A stretch of DNA of 64,000 nucleotides from Bacillota bacterium (GTDB taxonomy: Bacteria > Bacillota > Bacilli > Paenibacillales > NBRC-103111): assembly GCA_023393235.1 (NCBI GenBank), contig JAEWMH010000164.1:55944-119943 (forward strand), in the 5' to 3' direction. The translations under genes were made by a program, and so were the position numbers. Positions 7,035-16,948 of the stretch are shown in pieces (position 1 is the stretch's first letter; every line of letters starts with the position of its first letter). A model generated the notes under the pieces. It saw nothing but the letters and a program-made list of their open reading frames with translations, did no database searches and was not told the origin of the DNA.

Positions 7035-10000
7035 TTAAGGCTGAATAAAATAAACGTAAGCCTCATGAATGGACCAATACCGGGCAACCGCCCCGGTTTG
7101 TACTATCCGGATAAACCGGGCGGTCTGGTCCGGGAAGGTGATGGTGGTTACCGCGTTACCGGTGCCGGAAGCTACCGGCTGCCCCCACTCCACTCCGTCA
7201 ACCGAAACATACACACTGTAGCCGCGGGGAAAATCACCGGAGCTGCCTGACGCATCCAGTACAAGTTTGTTGAAGGTCAAAGGAGTCTGCATATCCATCT
7301 GGAAATATTGGCCGTAAACCTGATTGGTTACCGTATCCCAACGGGTTGAGGCATTGCCGTCAAGCGCTCTGCCGGCGCTCCAGGAATTATGGGAGGCGGT
7401 TGCCGTCCAGCCTGTGCGGTCCAAATAAGGCTCCTTCGTGGTAAAGGAAACGGGGCCGCTCAAGGGCGAAACATTCCCGGCTGTATCCACCGCTGCTACA
7501 TGGAAGGTGTATTCCGTTGCCGGAACCAATCCTTCCACCGTATGGGTGGTGCCAGTCACCAACGCAGCACCATAAGGCTCCGTGCCATTGAATATCCGGT
7601 AACCAACCACCTGTTCGTTATCAACCGATGGCTGCCAAACCAGGCTTGCTGTTGTCTCTGTGATAGCAGAAGCGGCGAGGCCAGTCGGGATGGAAGGCGC
7701 TTCATTGTCGGTGCGGTACAAATGGATTTCATCCATGGTCCACGGGGCGGGAGAGGCTCCGGTCTGGACGATTTTCACATAAGCAGCTGTTAGATACGGG
7801 AAGGAAATCACCGTGACAGGAGCTCCTGCACCCCCGGCTATGGAATTGCCCCAATTGATCCCGTCATCCGAAACATAAAGCTGATAGCTCACGGGATACT
7901 CTCCGGAACGGGTTCCCGAATCCAGCACCACTTGATTAAAGCTTTGTTCTGCGCCCAAATGAAGCTCGAAATAGTTTCCGTAGGTCTGGCCTGTGACAGT
8001 GCTCCACAGTGTGCTGCTGTTCCCGTCCAATGCCATTGCCGCTTGGCTGGAATTAGGCGAAGCAGCTGCAGTCCAGCCTGTTCGGTTCAAAGGAGCGTCC
8101 ATGGTTTTGGCGGAAGCTGCCGGACTGTCCGGTGAGACATTACCGGCATGGTCCATGGCCCTGACGGTAAAGGTGTAAACCGTCGCAGGCGAAAGGCCGG
8201 TGGCCGTATAAGACGTTCCGGCGATACTCACCGGATTAAGCTTGCTGCCATTAGCGTACACATCATAACCGCTTACGGCCAGATTATCCTGGGACGGCTG
8301 CCACACCAGCTCTGCTCCGTTGGAGGTGATCTTGACGATCTCCACCTGCCCGGGCGCTGCCGGGGCTTCCGTATCCTGGTTGAACAGGGTCAGATCATGG
8401 ATAGACCAATAACGGGAAATACCGCCGGTCAGGGTAATCCGCACATACCTGGCTTTCTGTTCCGCGAAGGTGATTGTTGTCACGGCTGACCCGTTTCCGG
8501 AGGCCACAGGGGCACTCCAGGTGGCGCCGTCCGCAGAGACTGCCACCGCGTAATTACGGGGGTAGTCACCTGAGCTGCCCGATGCGTCCAGCACCAGCTT
8601 ATTAAAGCTTGCTGTACGACCCAGATCTACCTGGTAATACTGCCCCGCCGCCTGATTGGCGCCGGTATCCCAGCGGGTAGAAGCGCTGGCATCTATCCCT
8701 CGGACTGCACCTGCCGAATTGTGTGACGCAGTGGCGGTCCATCCCTCCCGGGCCAAGGCGCCCGGAAGTGTGGAGGCCGTCAGTCCGGAGCTGGCGGCCG
8801 ACAAGCTGCCTGCCGTATCCTTTGCCCGGACGGTGAACACATAGCTTACACCCGGGTTTAACCCGGTAACGGTATAGGCGGTTCCCGTCACCTCTACCGG
8901 ATTCACTTTTGTGCCGTCTACATAGATCTCGTAACCGGCTATGCCGCTTGTATCGGCCGCTGCACTCCAGACCAGATCGATTTCCGTTTCACGTTGGCCG
9001 ACAGCGGCGAGATTGGTAGGCGCCTTCGGCAACGCCCCCTCTGCTGCATCACCTGAGGTGTACACCCGCGCCTCTTCACTGGGGACAGAAGCACCCGCTG
9101 CTCCCGTTGCACGGATGCGGTAGGTATAGAGAGAATCAGGAAGCAGTCCACTGTCCGTAAAGTTAGTGTGCCCCTGGCTTGTGGTGCCCGCCGTCTCCCA
9201 AACAGGATTGCCGTTATAACGCCGTTCAACTGTATAGCCGGAGGCTTCGCCGCTCCAGGATAATCCGATGGAAGAGGCTGTGCGCAGAGTGGCTTGCAGC
9301 AGCTTAGGCGATTGGGGTTTAGGAGCAGGGAGCATCGTTACCGCATCCACGGCCGCCGTGATCCCCGCCGCATCATTGGCAATGATGTTTAATACGTCAT
9401 ATTCGCCTACAAACGGCGAGTTGGTGTAAGAAACCGCCGCTTTTCCTGCCGTCAGCCCATTTCCCTGCTCCGGCAGCAGGAACCCTCTGGCTTGGTCCAG
9501 AATCAGAACGTTGGTGGAACTGGAGCCCATCAGAATCAGATCGGACTCCTCCGTCTTCCATTGGGGGTAAGCCAAGTAGGTTTTGTATTCCTGCAGACTT
9601 CTTACCACACCGCCGGGCTCCGCCAGCCCAAGCGCAACGCTGCGGCCTTTGCCCGTATAATATTGGACCAGACGATTGGCTTGCGCCACAATGGCCGGGT
9701 CGGCGTTCTGGACGGCTGTCAGCGCAATGGTGAGAGGCTTTTCCGTACGAGCGGCAAAAGCCTGCACCTGCTCCTCCCGGCCCATGGCCACATTTCCTTC
9801 CGCTGCGGCAGGCTGGGGAGCCACGGTAAGCGGGACATTAACCGCCAACCCGCTCAGCAGCTCTTTGACCGTCACCGTATAACTGCCTGCATCAGTTGCC
9901 TTCACAGGTAACCGGGCGTTCAATCCGGTAGCCGAATATACGGTGGCAGGATTGCTTCCGTCTGCGGCTGTGATTGTCCATTCCAGCGGAATCCCTGTCA

Positions 10001-13000
10001 TGGGGTCAGGGTTGGCAATAACCGCAGAGGCCTCATAATAACCGGATTCACCGGCGGTTAACGAAATTTCAGGTGCTGTGACTTCAGCGGGAGGCAGTGC
10101 ATACCACTGGAAGCCATGGCTTTGGAGATCCACCTGGGACGCCTCTGCTTCAGTCACCTTCCTCCCAAGACGCACATCATAAATGGGGCGCGAGGTATTC
10201 CAGGAAATTTCCCCGGTTTGCCCCACAAGATGCTGCTCGTTCCCCGGATCTGTGCGGTGGAGCTCATTGAGCACCGTCACATAGTGGGTATCCCCCGCCC
10301 GGGTGGGCACAGCCCATACGGTGGAGCTGGCGGATGCGGCTACAGGCTGTTCTTTTGCAGCCATCAGGCTGCGGAGAATGGAGATATTTTCGGCATTCCG
10401 CGACAAAAGCAATTGGGTCTGATCCGTATGGCTCTGAATCGTATAGGCCCGGATATTCATACCGGAAGCCACAGATTGCACCGGAGAAACGGATTCCGCA
10501 TCACGGAGTATGGTTCCGCCGTTATCCACAAATGCAGCCAGCTCTGCCGTAATGCCGTCATACCAATGCCAGCTGTCGTCGTATTGGTTCAGACCGGTAA
10601 GCAGAATGGTTTTCACTGAGGAAGGCAGCCCTCTCTTCAGCTCCTCCGGCGTAATGACCTTGGAGGGCCAGCCGGCGGCATGGGTCATAAACAAGGCTTC
10701 CGTCACCTTGCCCTCATGGGAGGCGTTCAGCAGTCCCTGCTCGGTAGGGGCGGAACCGGCATTATCCGGCGCATAACCCGCCCGCAGGAGCGCTTGCTCG
10801 TTGACATACAGGATGCCGACGGACGGCTCGGGTTCGGTTATGGCATATGCCCCGCCGTACTTGTGGATCCACTGGTACAGCTCCTTCTGCTCGGCAATCA
10901 TCTGCGGCTTCGCCAGACTTCCCTTGTCGTTGGGGAGGGAGTTGGTGCCGATGGACTGAATGCCCCGGGTTAACGTCATGGCGTAGGTTTTTTCCCGGTC
11001 TGCCTTGCCGAAGAATAAGGAGAAATCATCCTGAAGGGACCAGGTAGGCTTCACAGGATTATAGCTCTTCAGCCGGTCCAGCAGGGCCACTTGATGGAGA
11101 GGCTTGGAGGTATCTAGCTCATTCCAGTCGTACGCGCTTTGCACCGGTATTTCCTCATGCATCTCCTTGCCCGGGATAGTAGCCCAATTCCAGCCGCCCC
11201 GCGCACCTACGCCGGGAGAGCTGCCGAAGGAGCCGGTGGTCATGGCGAGACTCGGATCAACAGCTTTTACTGCCTGGGCGAAGTACCCGTAATTCCGGAA
11301 GGTCTCGTTATAACGGGTAATGTAATCGGTAAATGACTTGGTGTTATCCGCAAATTGCTCATGCGCCTTTGGTTTGTACGAACCCTGCAGGCTAGGCGCA
11401 ATGGGTGTAATCAGGGATTGGCCGTCCAATGTCCGGAACTGCTCGTAGGCCCTGCCCCATGGGCGGTTGGGATGGGGCGGCGCCCAGTCCCAGTATTGGG
11501 CGTAGCCCGCATTGTCCGCCCCCAGGCTGACTCCAGCCAGGTTGGGATAAACACCGAGACGCTGGAGTCCCAGCTGCAGAATCCGGTATAACGGCTGGTG
11601 ATAATCCGGCAGGTAGGCGCTATAAAACGGCAGATTCTGACTTCGCAGATCAAAGGTATTCAAATCCGTCATGGGAATCAGCCCGAATTGGACTCCGCGG
11701 TCCGCCAGCTCCTTGGCTACCTTGTCGTGATTATTGGATTCCGGCGGGTTAGCGCTGAAGTTGGCGTATTCGAATACGCGGTCATACCCCGTATCCGCCA
11801 CATAGGCGGCATAATCCGCGGGACTGCCGATATTTTGGTAGCTGGCGGCATTCTCCGGATGCTCCGAATGGAAGAACCCGCCTGCGCTCATGCCATGAGG
11901 CAAATATACGAAGTTCACTCCTACCGGTGAACGCGGCACCTCGAGCCCCACCCGGCTTTGCAGGGAGGAGGACGCAGGCGTATAAGACGGTGTCGCCGGT
12001 TTGGCTGAAGACAGCGCCGTTACATCCTCATTCCACTTAGCCTGGTTCGGGAAGGTATCGGGTTTTTCCAAAGCCTTGACGGTTATGGCCGGTCCGCTGC
12101 CGGGAAGCTGCAAATCAATGGCGATGGGCTCATCCTTGGGATTGCCCGGCTCTATATCCTTGAGCCCTGCATTGAAGCTGACCGGACCACGTCCGTCCAC
12201 CCAAAGCTCATAAGGTTTGCCCTTTTCATTCTGGGGCAGGAGAAGCGTCAGGGAATTGAAGGTTTTATTGCCGCTGTTGTAAATCTCCGTCCCTTCCGAC
12301 TTCAAAATCACATTTTTGACCGAGCCTGCAGTGGAGCTTGCAATTTTCACCGGAAACACCCACAGCGAATGGTCCCAGCCCCATGTCCTCGCTGTCGGAT
12401 CTGTGGTATACATGAAGGTTTGACCCCATCTCCAGTACAGTCCACGGACCCAATGGTTCCCGGGATTGAGCACATTATCGTAGGGCTGCCGGAGATTCGG
12501 CATACTGTTGGGACTTTGCTGCAGCCAGATTTCGGTCTTATATTCCGCGCCTGCTGTAAAGGGCTGAACGGTTTTGGCCGGGCCTTCGGGTTGGGGAATG
12601 GTCAGGGTGATAGCCGGCCAATCGACCCCATCGGGTCCGTCCACTCGTGCTGCCAGCTGCCGGGTTTTGGAGTTGGTGCTGGAGCCGGTGACCAGGCCTA
12701 AGGGCATATCAAAACGTTCCAGCCGGAAGGTGGCATACTTCTCCGGAACAACGAAGTCTGACGCCTCCGCAGGACGGGTGGCGATAGCACCATTTTTGTC
12801 AGCTTGAATCTGGTCGTAGGTCAAGGCTGCCCCGTAAATCCGGAGCGAGTCCAGCAGACCCCGGTAGCCGTATTTAATCATTGCTCTTAAAGAGGAGTCA
12901 TAGTGCCACTCCGTGCCGATCAGCATATCCACATCATTGGGCAGTGCCCCGGGAGTTACAGCTGAAGCGTTCACGGAGCCGATCAGATTCCCGTTTACAT

Positions 13001-15167
13001 AAAATTTGACGCCGCCTCCCTCCTTGAAGGTAACGGCCACATGAAACCATTGACCCGCCTGGATATCCGGGGAGGTGAAGGTCCAGATATTCCATTTCTC
13101 TCCATAATCGTAGCCGAAGCGGAGCTTATTGCCGTCCAGCCCCAGATAGAAGGTAGTTCCTTTCCAGTTGGCATCCCGCTTGCTGACGATGGGCTGGTAG
13201 GAGTTCAGGTCCTGGGGTTTGATCCAGGCGGAGATGGTCATTTCGTTGCTGATTTTATCCAACAAGCCGGTGTTAGCCACCTTGGCTTGGTCGGCACCGG
13301 TCAAAGACAGGGCTTTGCCGCCTCCCGTCCTGCCGTCCACAAAAGAGGCTGGGGCCGTTATAGCTCCCGAAAGCCCCAAGCCGCTGCTGTCTGTAAGAAG
13401 GCTTGCATTCTGGGCATCAGGCTCCATTTCGTAGCGCGCAATAAGCGGGGCCGGAATAACGTCCTGGGTAACCACCTGGAGCGCATCGCTCAGTGCGGAA
13501 CGGTTGTCTGCCAGATCTACAGCCTCGACACGGAAGCTGTATGCGGTAGCCGGTGACAATCCGGTGAGCTGCCAGGAGGTGCCGGTGGTATACGTCACCA
13601 ACTGGGTGTCGGAATAGAGGTTATAGCCCATAACGGCGATATTGTCCGTAGCCGGATTCCATGTTAAGTCCAGTTGTGTATCCAGAACATGGGCTGCGGC
13701 AAGTCCGGTTGGTTTGGACGGCAGCTCCGTGTCCGGCGCCGCGGTGCCGTACAAGTTGAGATCATAGATGGACCAATAGACTCCGGCCGAGCCGGTAAGT
13801 ACAACCCTTACAAACTTGGCAGTTTGCTCCGGAAAGGTGACGGTAATGCGGGAGGTGCTGCCGGTTCCTGCCGCAACAGGTTCACTCCAGCTGGTACCGT
13901 CATTGGAGACGCGAATCTCATATTTCCGCGGGTAATCCCCTCCTCCGTCCATCACAAGCTTGTTGTAGGCTTTATCTCCCGGGCCGGTATCCACCTGATA
14001 CCACATGCCCGTGGTTTGGGCGGAACCGGAAGTCCACCGGGTACTCGTGCTGCTGTCAATGCCTTGTTTGGCGGAGGCATCTCCTGCAGAAGCCTTCGCG
14101 GTCCACAGCGTCCGGTTCAAAGCACCGGTGGTGGTCACCAGCAGAGGGGGCCCGCTTGACGAAGGATTTCCTGCTGCGTCCAGAGCGGTTACGGAAAACG
14201 AATAGTTTGTACCTGCAGCAAGTCCGGGAACTTTGAAGGAATTGGTCTGCGAAAAACCCACCCATTGGGCTCCCGAATAAATGTCATACCCATAAACAGC
14301 AGAATTGTCCGTGGAAGGCATCCAGCTCAATTGAACCTCTGTATCATACATGGCGTTTGCCTGCAGACCGGCCGGAGCGGAAGGCGGCACACTGTCCGGG
14401 CTCCATTCCCCGAAAAGATTCAGGTCGTTTATTGACCAAAAATTGCCGTTGGCGGCATTGGCTGTAATCCGGATATAACGGGCCGTTTGGGGAGGGAATT
14501 CTACGGTCAGCACGGAGGCAGTCCCTGTTCCGGTGGCGACAGGCGCTCCCCATGTGTTGCCGTCTGCGGATACTGCCACGCTGTACTTCCGGATATAGTC
14601 CCCTCCCCCCTCCAATACCAGCTTGCTGTAGGTTTTGGGAGCAGCTCCGGTATCAATTTGAAACCACATTCCCGCGCTTTGGGCTGTACCGGATGTCCAA
14701 CGGGTGGAGCTTAAATGGTCAACCGCAAGCTTAGCCTCCGCCGTTTTGTGTGAAGCGCTTACAACCCATCCCGCACGATCCAAGGCTCCATTGACCAAAA
14801 GATAGGCTTGGCTGGCGGCAGAGGTATTGCCTGCGGCATCTCTGGCTTTGACCGTAAAGGTGTGGTTTCCCCCACCGGCAAGACCATTGACCCAATAATG
14901 GGGTGAACCATTGGGGGTGGAGCCCACATGGGTGCCTCCGTCAAAAATATCATACGCCACCACTCCTGCATCATCTGTAGAAGGTGTCCACACCAAATGG
15001 ACGGAATCCGGCGTTCTCCATATGGAACTTGGATTGGCAGGAGCTGTAGGAGACTGAGTGTCCGCAAGCGCTTTCGCAAATGGGGCCGGAAGCGCTGAAG
15101 AAACCAGCCCGATTATGACTGTTAATACCAACATGATGGATGTCCATTTTTTAGCAATTTTCTTCAT
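7035..15167 (-). CDS. Giant secreted multidomain protein: FN3, F5/8C (discoidin), LamG and a glycosidase-like core
   Basis: A 2710-residue exported protein. Signal peptide about 1-35 (MKKIAKKW, hydrophobic core, cut after AKALA). Order seen: FN3 40-125, F5/8C 126-255, FN3 258-350, F5/8C 350-482, FN3 485-575, LamG 578-790, unassigned beta-rich stretch 790-1070, barrel-like core about 1080-1430, flavodoxin-like segment about 1440-1600, Ig-like 1690-1790, unassigned 1800-1945, FN3 1947-2038, FN3 2045-2135, F5/8C 2137-2262, FN3 2265-2358, F5/8C 2360-2488, FN3 2490-2580, F5/8C 2582-2710. The many carbohydrate-binding modules suggest a polysaccharide-degrading enzyme; the core matches no family I can name. 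It has no LPXTG, SLH or dockerin, so it is probably released. The second of two adjacent ATGs (15167) has the better six-base gap from AAGGAGG. Monocistronic, with a terminator at 6978-7010. Confidence 0.85.
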   Translation of the reverse strand: MKKIAKKWTSIMLVLTVIIGLVSSALPAPFAKALADTQSPTAPANPSSIWRTPDSVHLVWTPSTDDAGVVAYDIFDGGTHVGSTPNGSPHYWVNGLAGGGNHTFTVKARDAAGNTSAASQAYLLVNGALDRAGWVVSASHKTAEAKLAVDHLSSTRWTSGTAQSAGMWFQIDTGAAPKTYSKLVLEGGGDYIRKYSVAVSADGNTWGAPVATGTGTASVLTVEFPPQTARYIRITANAANGNFWSINDLNLFGEWSPDSVPPSAPAGLQANAMYDTEVQLSWMPSTDNSAVYGYDIYSGAQWVGFSQTNSFKVPGLAAGTNYSFSVTALDAAGNPSSSGPPLLVTTTGALNRTLWTAKASAGDASAKQGIDSSTSTRWTSGSAQTTGMWYQVDTGPGDKAYNKLVMDGGGDYPRKYEIRVSNDGTSWSEPVAAGTGSTSRITVTFPEQTAKFVRVVLTGSAGVYWSIYDLNLYGTAAPDTELPSKPTGLAAAHVLDTQLDLTWNPATDNIAVMGYNLYSDTQLVTYTTGTSWQLTGLSPATAYSFRVEAVDLADNRSALSDALQVVTQDVIPAPLIARYEMEPDAQNASLLTDSSGLGLSGAITAPASFVDGRTGGGKALSLTGADQAKVANTGLLDKISNEMTISAWIKPQDLNSYQPIVSKRDANWKGTTFYLGLDGNKLRFGYDYGEKWNIWTFTSPDIQAGQWFHVAVTFKEGGGVKFYVNGNLIGSVNASAVTPGALPNDVDMLIGTEWHYDSSLRAMIKYGYRGLLDSLRIYGAALTYDQIQADKNGAIATRPAEASDFVVPEKYATFRLERFDMPLGLVTGSSTNSKTRQLAARVDGPDGVDWPAITLTIPQPEGPAKTVQPFTAGAEYKTEIWLQQSPNSMPNLRQPYDNVLNPGNHWVRGLYWRWGQTFMYTTDPTARTWGWDHSLWVFPVKIASSTAGSVKNVILKSEGTEIYNSGNKTFNSLTLLLPQNEKGKPYELWVDGRGPVSFNAGLKDIEPGNPKDEPIAIDLQLPGSGPAITVKALEKPDTFPNQAKWNEDVTALSSAKPATPSYTPASSSLQSRVGLEVPRSPVGVNFVYLPHGMSAGGFFHSEHPENAASYQNIGSPADYAAYVADTGYDRVFEYANFSANPPESNNHDKVAKELADRGVQFGLIPMTDLNTFDLRSQNLPFYSAYLPDYHQPLYRILQLGLQRLGVYPNLAGVSLGADNAGYAQYWDWAPPHPNRPWGRAYEQFRTLDGQSLITPIAPSLQGSYKPKAHEQFADNTKSFTDYITRYNETFRNYGYFAQAVKAVDPSLAMTTGSFGSSPGVGARGGWNWATIPGKEMHEEIPVQSAYDWNELDTSKPLHQVALLDRLKSYNPVKPTWSLQDDFSLFFGKADREKTYAMTLTRGIQSIGTNSLPNDKGSLAKPQMIAEQKELYQWIHKYGGAYAITEPEPSVGILYVNEQALLRAGYAPDNAGSAPTEQGLLNASHEGKVTEALFMTHAAGWPSKVITPEELKRGLPSSVKTILLTGLNQYDDSWHWYDGITAELAAFVDNGGTILRDAESVSPVQSVASGMNIRAYTIQSHTDQTQLLLSRNAENISILRSLMAAKEQPVAASASSTVWAVPTRAGDTHYVTVLNELHRTDPGNEQHLVGQTGEISWNTSRPIYDVRLGRKVTEAEASQVDLQSHGFQWYALPPAEVTAPEISLTAGESGYYEASAVIANPDPMTGIPLEWTITAADGSNPATVYSATGLNARLPVKATDAGSYTVTVKELLSGLAVNVPLTVAPQPAAAEGNVAMGREEQVQAFAARTEKPLTIALTAVQNADPAIVAQANRLVQYYTGKGRSVALGLAEPGGVVRSLQEYKTYLAYPQWKTEESDLILMGSSSTNVLILDQARGFLLPEQGNGLTAGKAAVSYTNSPFVGEYDVLNIIANDAAGITAAVDAVTMLPAPKPQSPKLLQATLRTASSIGLSWSGEASGYTVERRYNGNPVWETAGTTSQGHTNFTDSGLLPDSLYTYRIRATGAAGASVPSEEARVYTSGDAAEGALPKAPTNLAAVGQRETEIDLVWSAAADTSGIAGYEIYVDGTKVNPVEVTGTAYTVTGLNPGVSYVFTVRAKDTAGSLSAASSGLTASTLPGALAREGWTATASHNSAGAVRGIDASASTRWDTGANQAAGQYYQVDLGRTASFNKLVLDASGSSGDYPRNYAVAVSADGATWSAPVASGNGSAVTTITFAEQKARYVRITLTGGISRYWSIHDLTLFNQDTEAPAAPGQVEIVKITSNGAELVWQPSQDNLAVSGYDVYANGSKLNPVSIAGTSYTATGLSPATVYTFTVRAMDHAGNVSPDSPAASAKTMDAPLNRTGWTAAASPNSSQAAMALDGNSSTLWSTVTGQTYGNYFELHLGAEQSFNQVVLDSGTRSGEYPVSYQLYVSDDGINWGNSIAGGAGAPVTVISFPYLTAAYVKIVQTGASPAPWTMDEIHLYRTDNEAPSIPTGLAASAITETTASLVWQPSVDNEQVVGYRIFNGTEPYGAALVTGTTHTVEGLVPATEYTFHVAAVDTAGNVSPLSGPVSFTTKEPYLDRTGWTATASHNSWSAGRALDGNASTRWDTVTNQVYGQYFQMDMQTPLTFNKLVLDASGSSGDFPRGYSVYVSVDGVEWGQPVASGTGNAVTTITFPDQTARFIRIVQTGAVARYWSIHEAYVYFIQP

Positions 15168-15364
15168 CATTTTCCTCCTTCGAATGATCTCACACTGACC
15201 CTTAACCTCAGAAATGGCAAGCCTTCCAGTGATTCAGGAGCACACCTCCCCAAGAGTAATATTTATTACTTTCTGACACAGCTACATGGTAATTGCATCG
15301 GTATTTTAGGGCAACATACATGATTCCCACAACTAACCAAATGTCCAAAACCCTGTCCGGACGG

Positions 15365-15393
15365 CAAAAAACCGGCGCTTTTGCCCGCGCCGG
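15365..15393 (-). terminator. Terminator after the 106-aa membrane protein
   Basis: CCGGCGC-GGGCAAAA-GCGCCGG followed by TTTTTT on the - strand, 30 bases past the stop at 15423. Confidence 0.85.
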
Positions 15394-15422
15394 CCCGATA
15401 ACATTGCAATTGCCTTTAACCT

Positions 15423-15743
15423 TTAGTGTGTACCCAGCTGTCCCCGATTTACATCTGTGGTGGTGCCCAAATGGTTATTGGACAGGATTTGATCCACCTC
15501 ATGCTTCACACCAGGGTCCTGCTTGATCAGGTCCTCCACCCGGTCCAAGGATTGGTTGGTTTCCGGTTCCTTGTGGGTTTTAAGACCCCGGTCCGCCATG
15601 GACATCATCGCCTTGTCCACTACCTTGGAGAGGTTGTCCCCCATTTGGGAAAATCCCATCAAAACCGTTTTGTTGGTTCTGTTCATATACATGGCTGCCG
15701 CCGCGCCTGCAGCTGCACCTACCAGAAAGCTTGTAAACCGCAT
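15423..15743 (-). CDS. Small membrane-anchored protein, YtxH-like
   Basis: A 106-residue protein from ATG 15743 (MRFTSFLVG), nine bases after AGGAGG. An alanine-rich membrane segment covers about 6-20 (FLVGAAAGAAAAMYM), as in YtxH-type proteins, and a charged, partly helical tail follows (SKVVDKAMMSMADRG, EDLIKQDPGVKHEVDQIL). No catalytic motif is visible and the function is unknown. Its ribosome site begins six bases from the left end of the repeat element at 15766-15924, so any promoter must lie in or beyond that element. A frame extending into the element to 15794 is not supported. Confidence 0.7.
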   Translation of the reverse strand: MRFTSFLVGAAAGAAAAMYMNRTNKTVLMGFSQMGDNLSKVVDKAMMSMADRGLKTHKEPETNQSLDRVEDLIKQDPGVKHEVDQILSNNHLGTTTDVNRGQLGTH

Positions 15744-15765
15744 TGATTTTCTCCTCCTTTTTTTA

Positions 15766-15924
15766 GGATGCGTCTGAAACTCGCTTGAGGGCATCTTTCA
15801 CAGCCTTTTCGCCCCATGCTTCGTTGCTTCCCCTTGACGTACCAACGGTACGCCTGCGGAAAATCGCCTTGCCTGGAACGAAAATTCAGCAATATCTGCT
15901 CCCCTCGGAGTTTCAAACACATCC
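15766..15924. repeat. MITE-like element, copy 1 (159 bp, TA-flanked)
   Basis: Ends are inverted repeats: GGATGCGTCTGAAACTC on the left and GGATGTGTTTGAAACTC read inward from the right, two mismatches. A TA dinucleotide flanks each side (15764-15765 and 15925-15926), the target type of IS630/Tc1-like elements. No transposase fits inside. A related 96-bp copy is at 38742-38837. Confidence 0.75.
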
Positions 15925-16039
15925 TAGTGCGATTGTTCTTTCGGGTTTATTTTCTTCTCCGGACCCGACTCTTATGTGAGAAAAAAATAGGGATTCACGG
16001 AGCCATTGTGGTAAAATAATCCGGAAAGGTGGTTACTTT

Positions 16040-16912
16040 ATGAGCTCAAAACAAAAAAAGGCCGCAGCCCTGACAGCCGCGGCTGCAGCAGCCCTGATGC
16101 TGGTCTCCTGCGGCAGCCCGTCAACGGCCAAGAATACTCCCGTATCCGCTTCACCTGCCGGCACCCCAATGTCCATACAATCTCCGGCTCCGGCGGCAAC
16201 CCAAACTGCTGCTCCTGCAGCAACCTTAGCGCCAACGGCAGTGCCTACAGCCTCTCCCTCACCCGCTGTTGCTGCCAAACAATACCGCATCAACAAAAAT
16301 TATGACGTGGTTCCGCTGGATACCGCACCGGAAGCCAACAAAAAAGTGGTTCTGCTTACCTTTGATGACGGGCCTAAAAAAGAAGACATGCTGGCCCTGA
16401 TTCTGGATACCCTGGACAAGCATAAAGCCAAAGCCATATTCTTCGTCAACGGAAACCGCGTCAAGCAGAACCCCGGTTTGCTGAAGCTCATCCATGAACG
16501 CAAACAAACCATCGGCAACCATACGTGGGATCACGTGGATCTGAAGAAGGAGCCGCCTGAAAGAGTGGACAGTCAAATCAACGATGTTCAGAATATTGTG
16601 AAGGAGCTGACCGGGGAAGCGCCTGTATTCTTCCGGCCGCCCAACGGATCCGGCAGCGATTACGTCCGGGAAGCGGTGAAAAAAGCAGGGATGGTCTATA
16701 TGACCTGGTCCAACGGCTCCTTGGATTGGGAGACCAAAACCGCGGACAAACCCCAAGAGGTTATCGATAATGTAATGAAGCAGCTCCATTCTGGCAGCAA
16801 CATTCTGATGCATGAGCTGGCCTGGACAGCCGAAGCGCTGGACAAGCTGCTGACAGAGCTGGAGGCCAAGGGCTACAGCTTTGTGGACCCGTCATCGATT
16901 GCCTTGGAGTAA
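16040..16912 (+). CDS. Lipoprotein polysaccharide deacetylase (NodB domain)
   Basis: A 290-residue carbohydrate esterase family 4 protein. The signal ends in a lipobox LVSC with the lipidated cysteine at 24, then a Pro/Ala/Thr/Ser-rich linker to about 80. The NodB domain has all usual motifs: TFDDGP with metal/catalytic aspartates at 109-110, HTWDH supplying two metal histidines near 164, RPPNG near 199, a DW near 231 and MHE near 255. Such enzymes remove N-acetyl groups from peptidoglycan or other amino sugars at the cell surface; the substrate is not deducible. The ATG follows AAAGGTGG. First gene of a + strand pair with the acetyltransferase that begins 36 bases later. Confidence 0.92.
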   Translation: MSSKQKKAAALTAAAAAALMLVSCGSPSTAKNTPVSASPAGTPMSIQSPAPAATQTAAPAATLAPTAVPTASPSPAVAAKQYRINKNYDVVPLDTAPEANKKVVLLTFDDGPKKEDMLALILDTLDKHKAKAIFFVNGNRVKQNPGLLKLIHERKQTIGNHTWDHVDLKKEPPERVDSQINDVQNIVKELTGEAPVFFRPPNGSGSDYVREAVKKAGMVYMTWSNGSLDWETKTADKPQEVIDNVMKQLHSGSNILMHELAWTAEALDKLLTELEAKGYSFVDPSSIALE

Positions 16913-16948
16913 CATTTCTTTTGGAGCAGGACTCCTATAGGAGGAGCA

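Noticed and set aside
15719..15922. A 67-codon frame inside the MITE-like element
   Set aside because: It covers the element itself, starts without a good ribosome site and runs through the terminal repeat; it looks like a by-product of the repeat.
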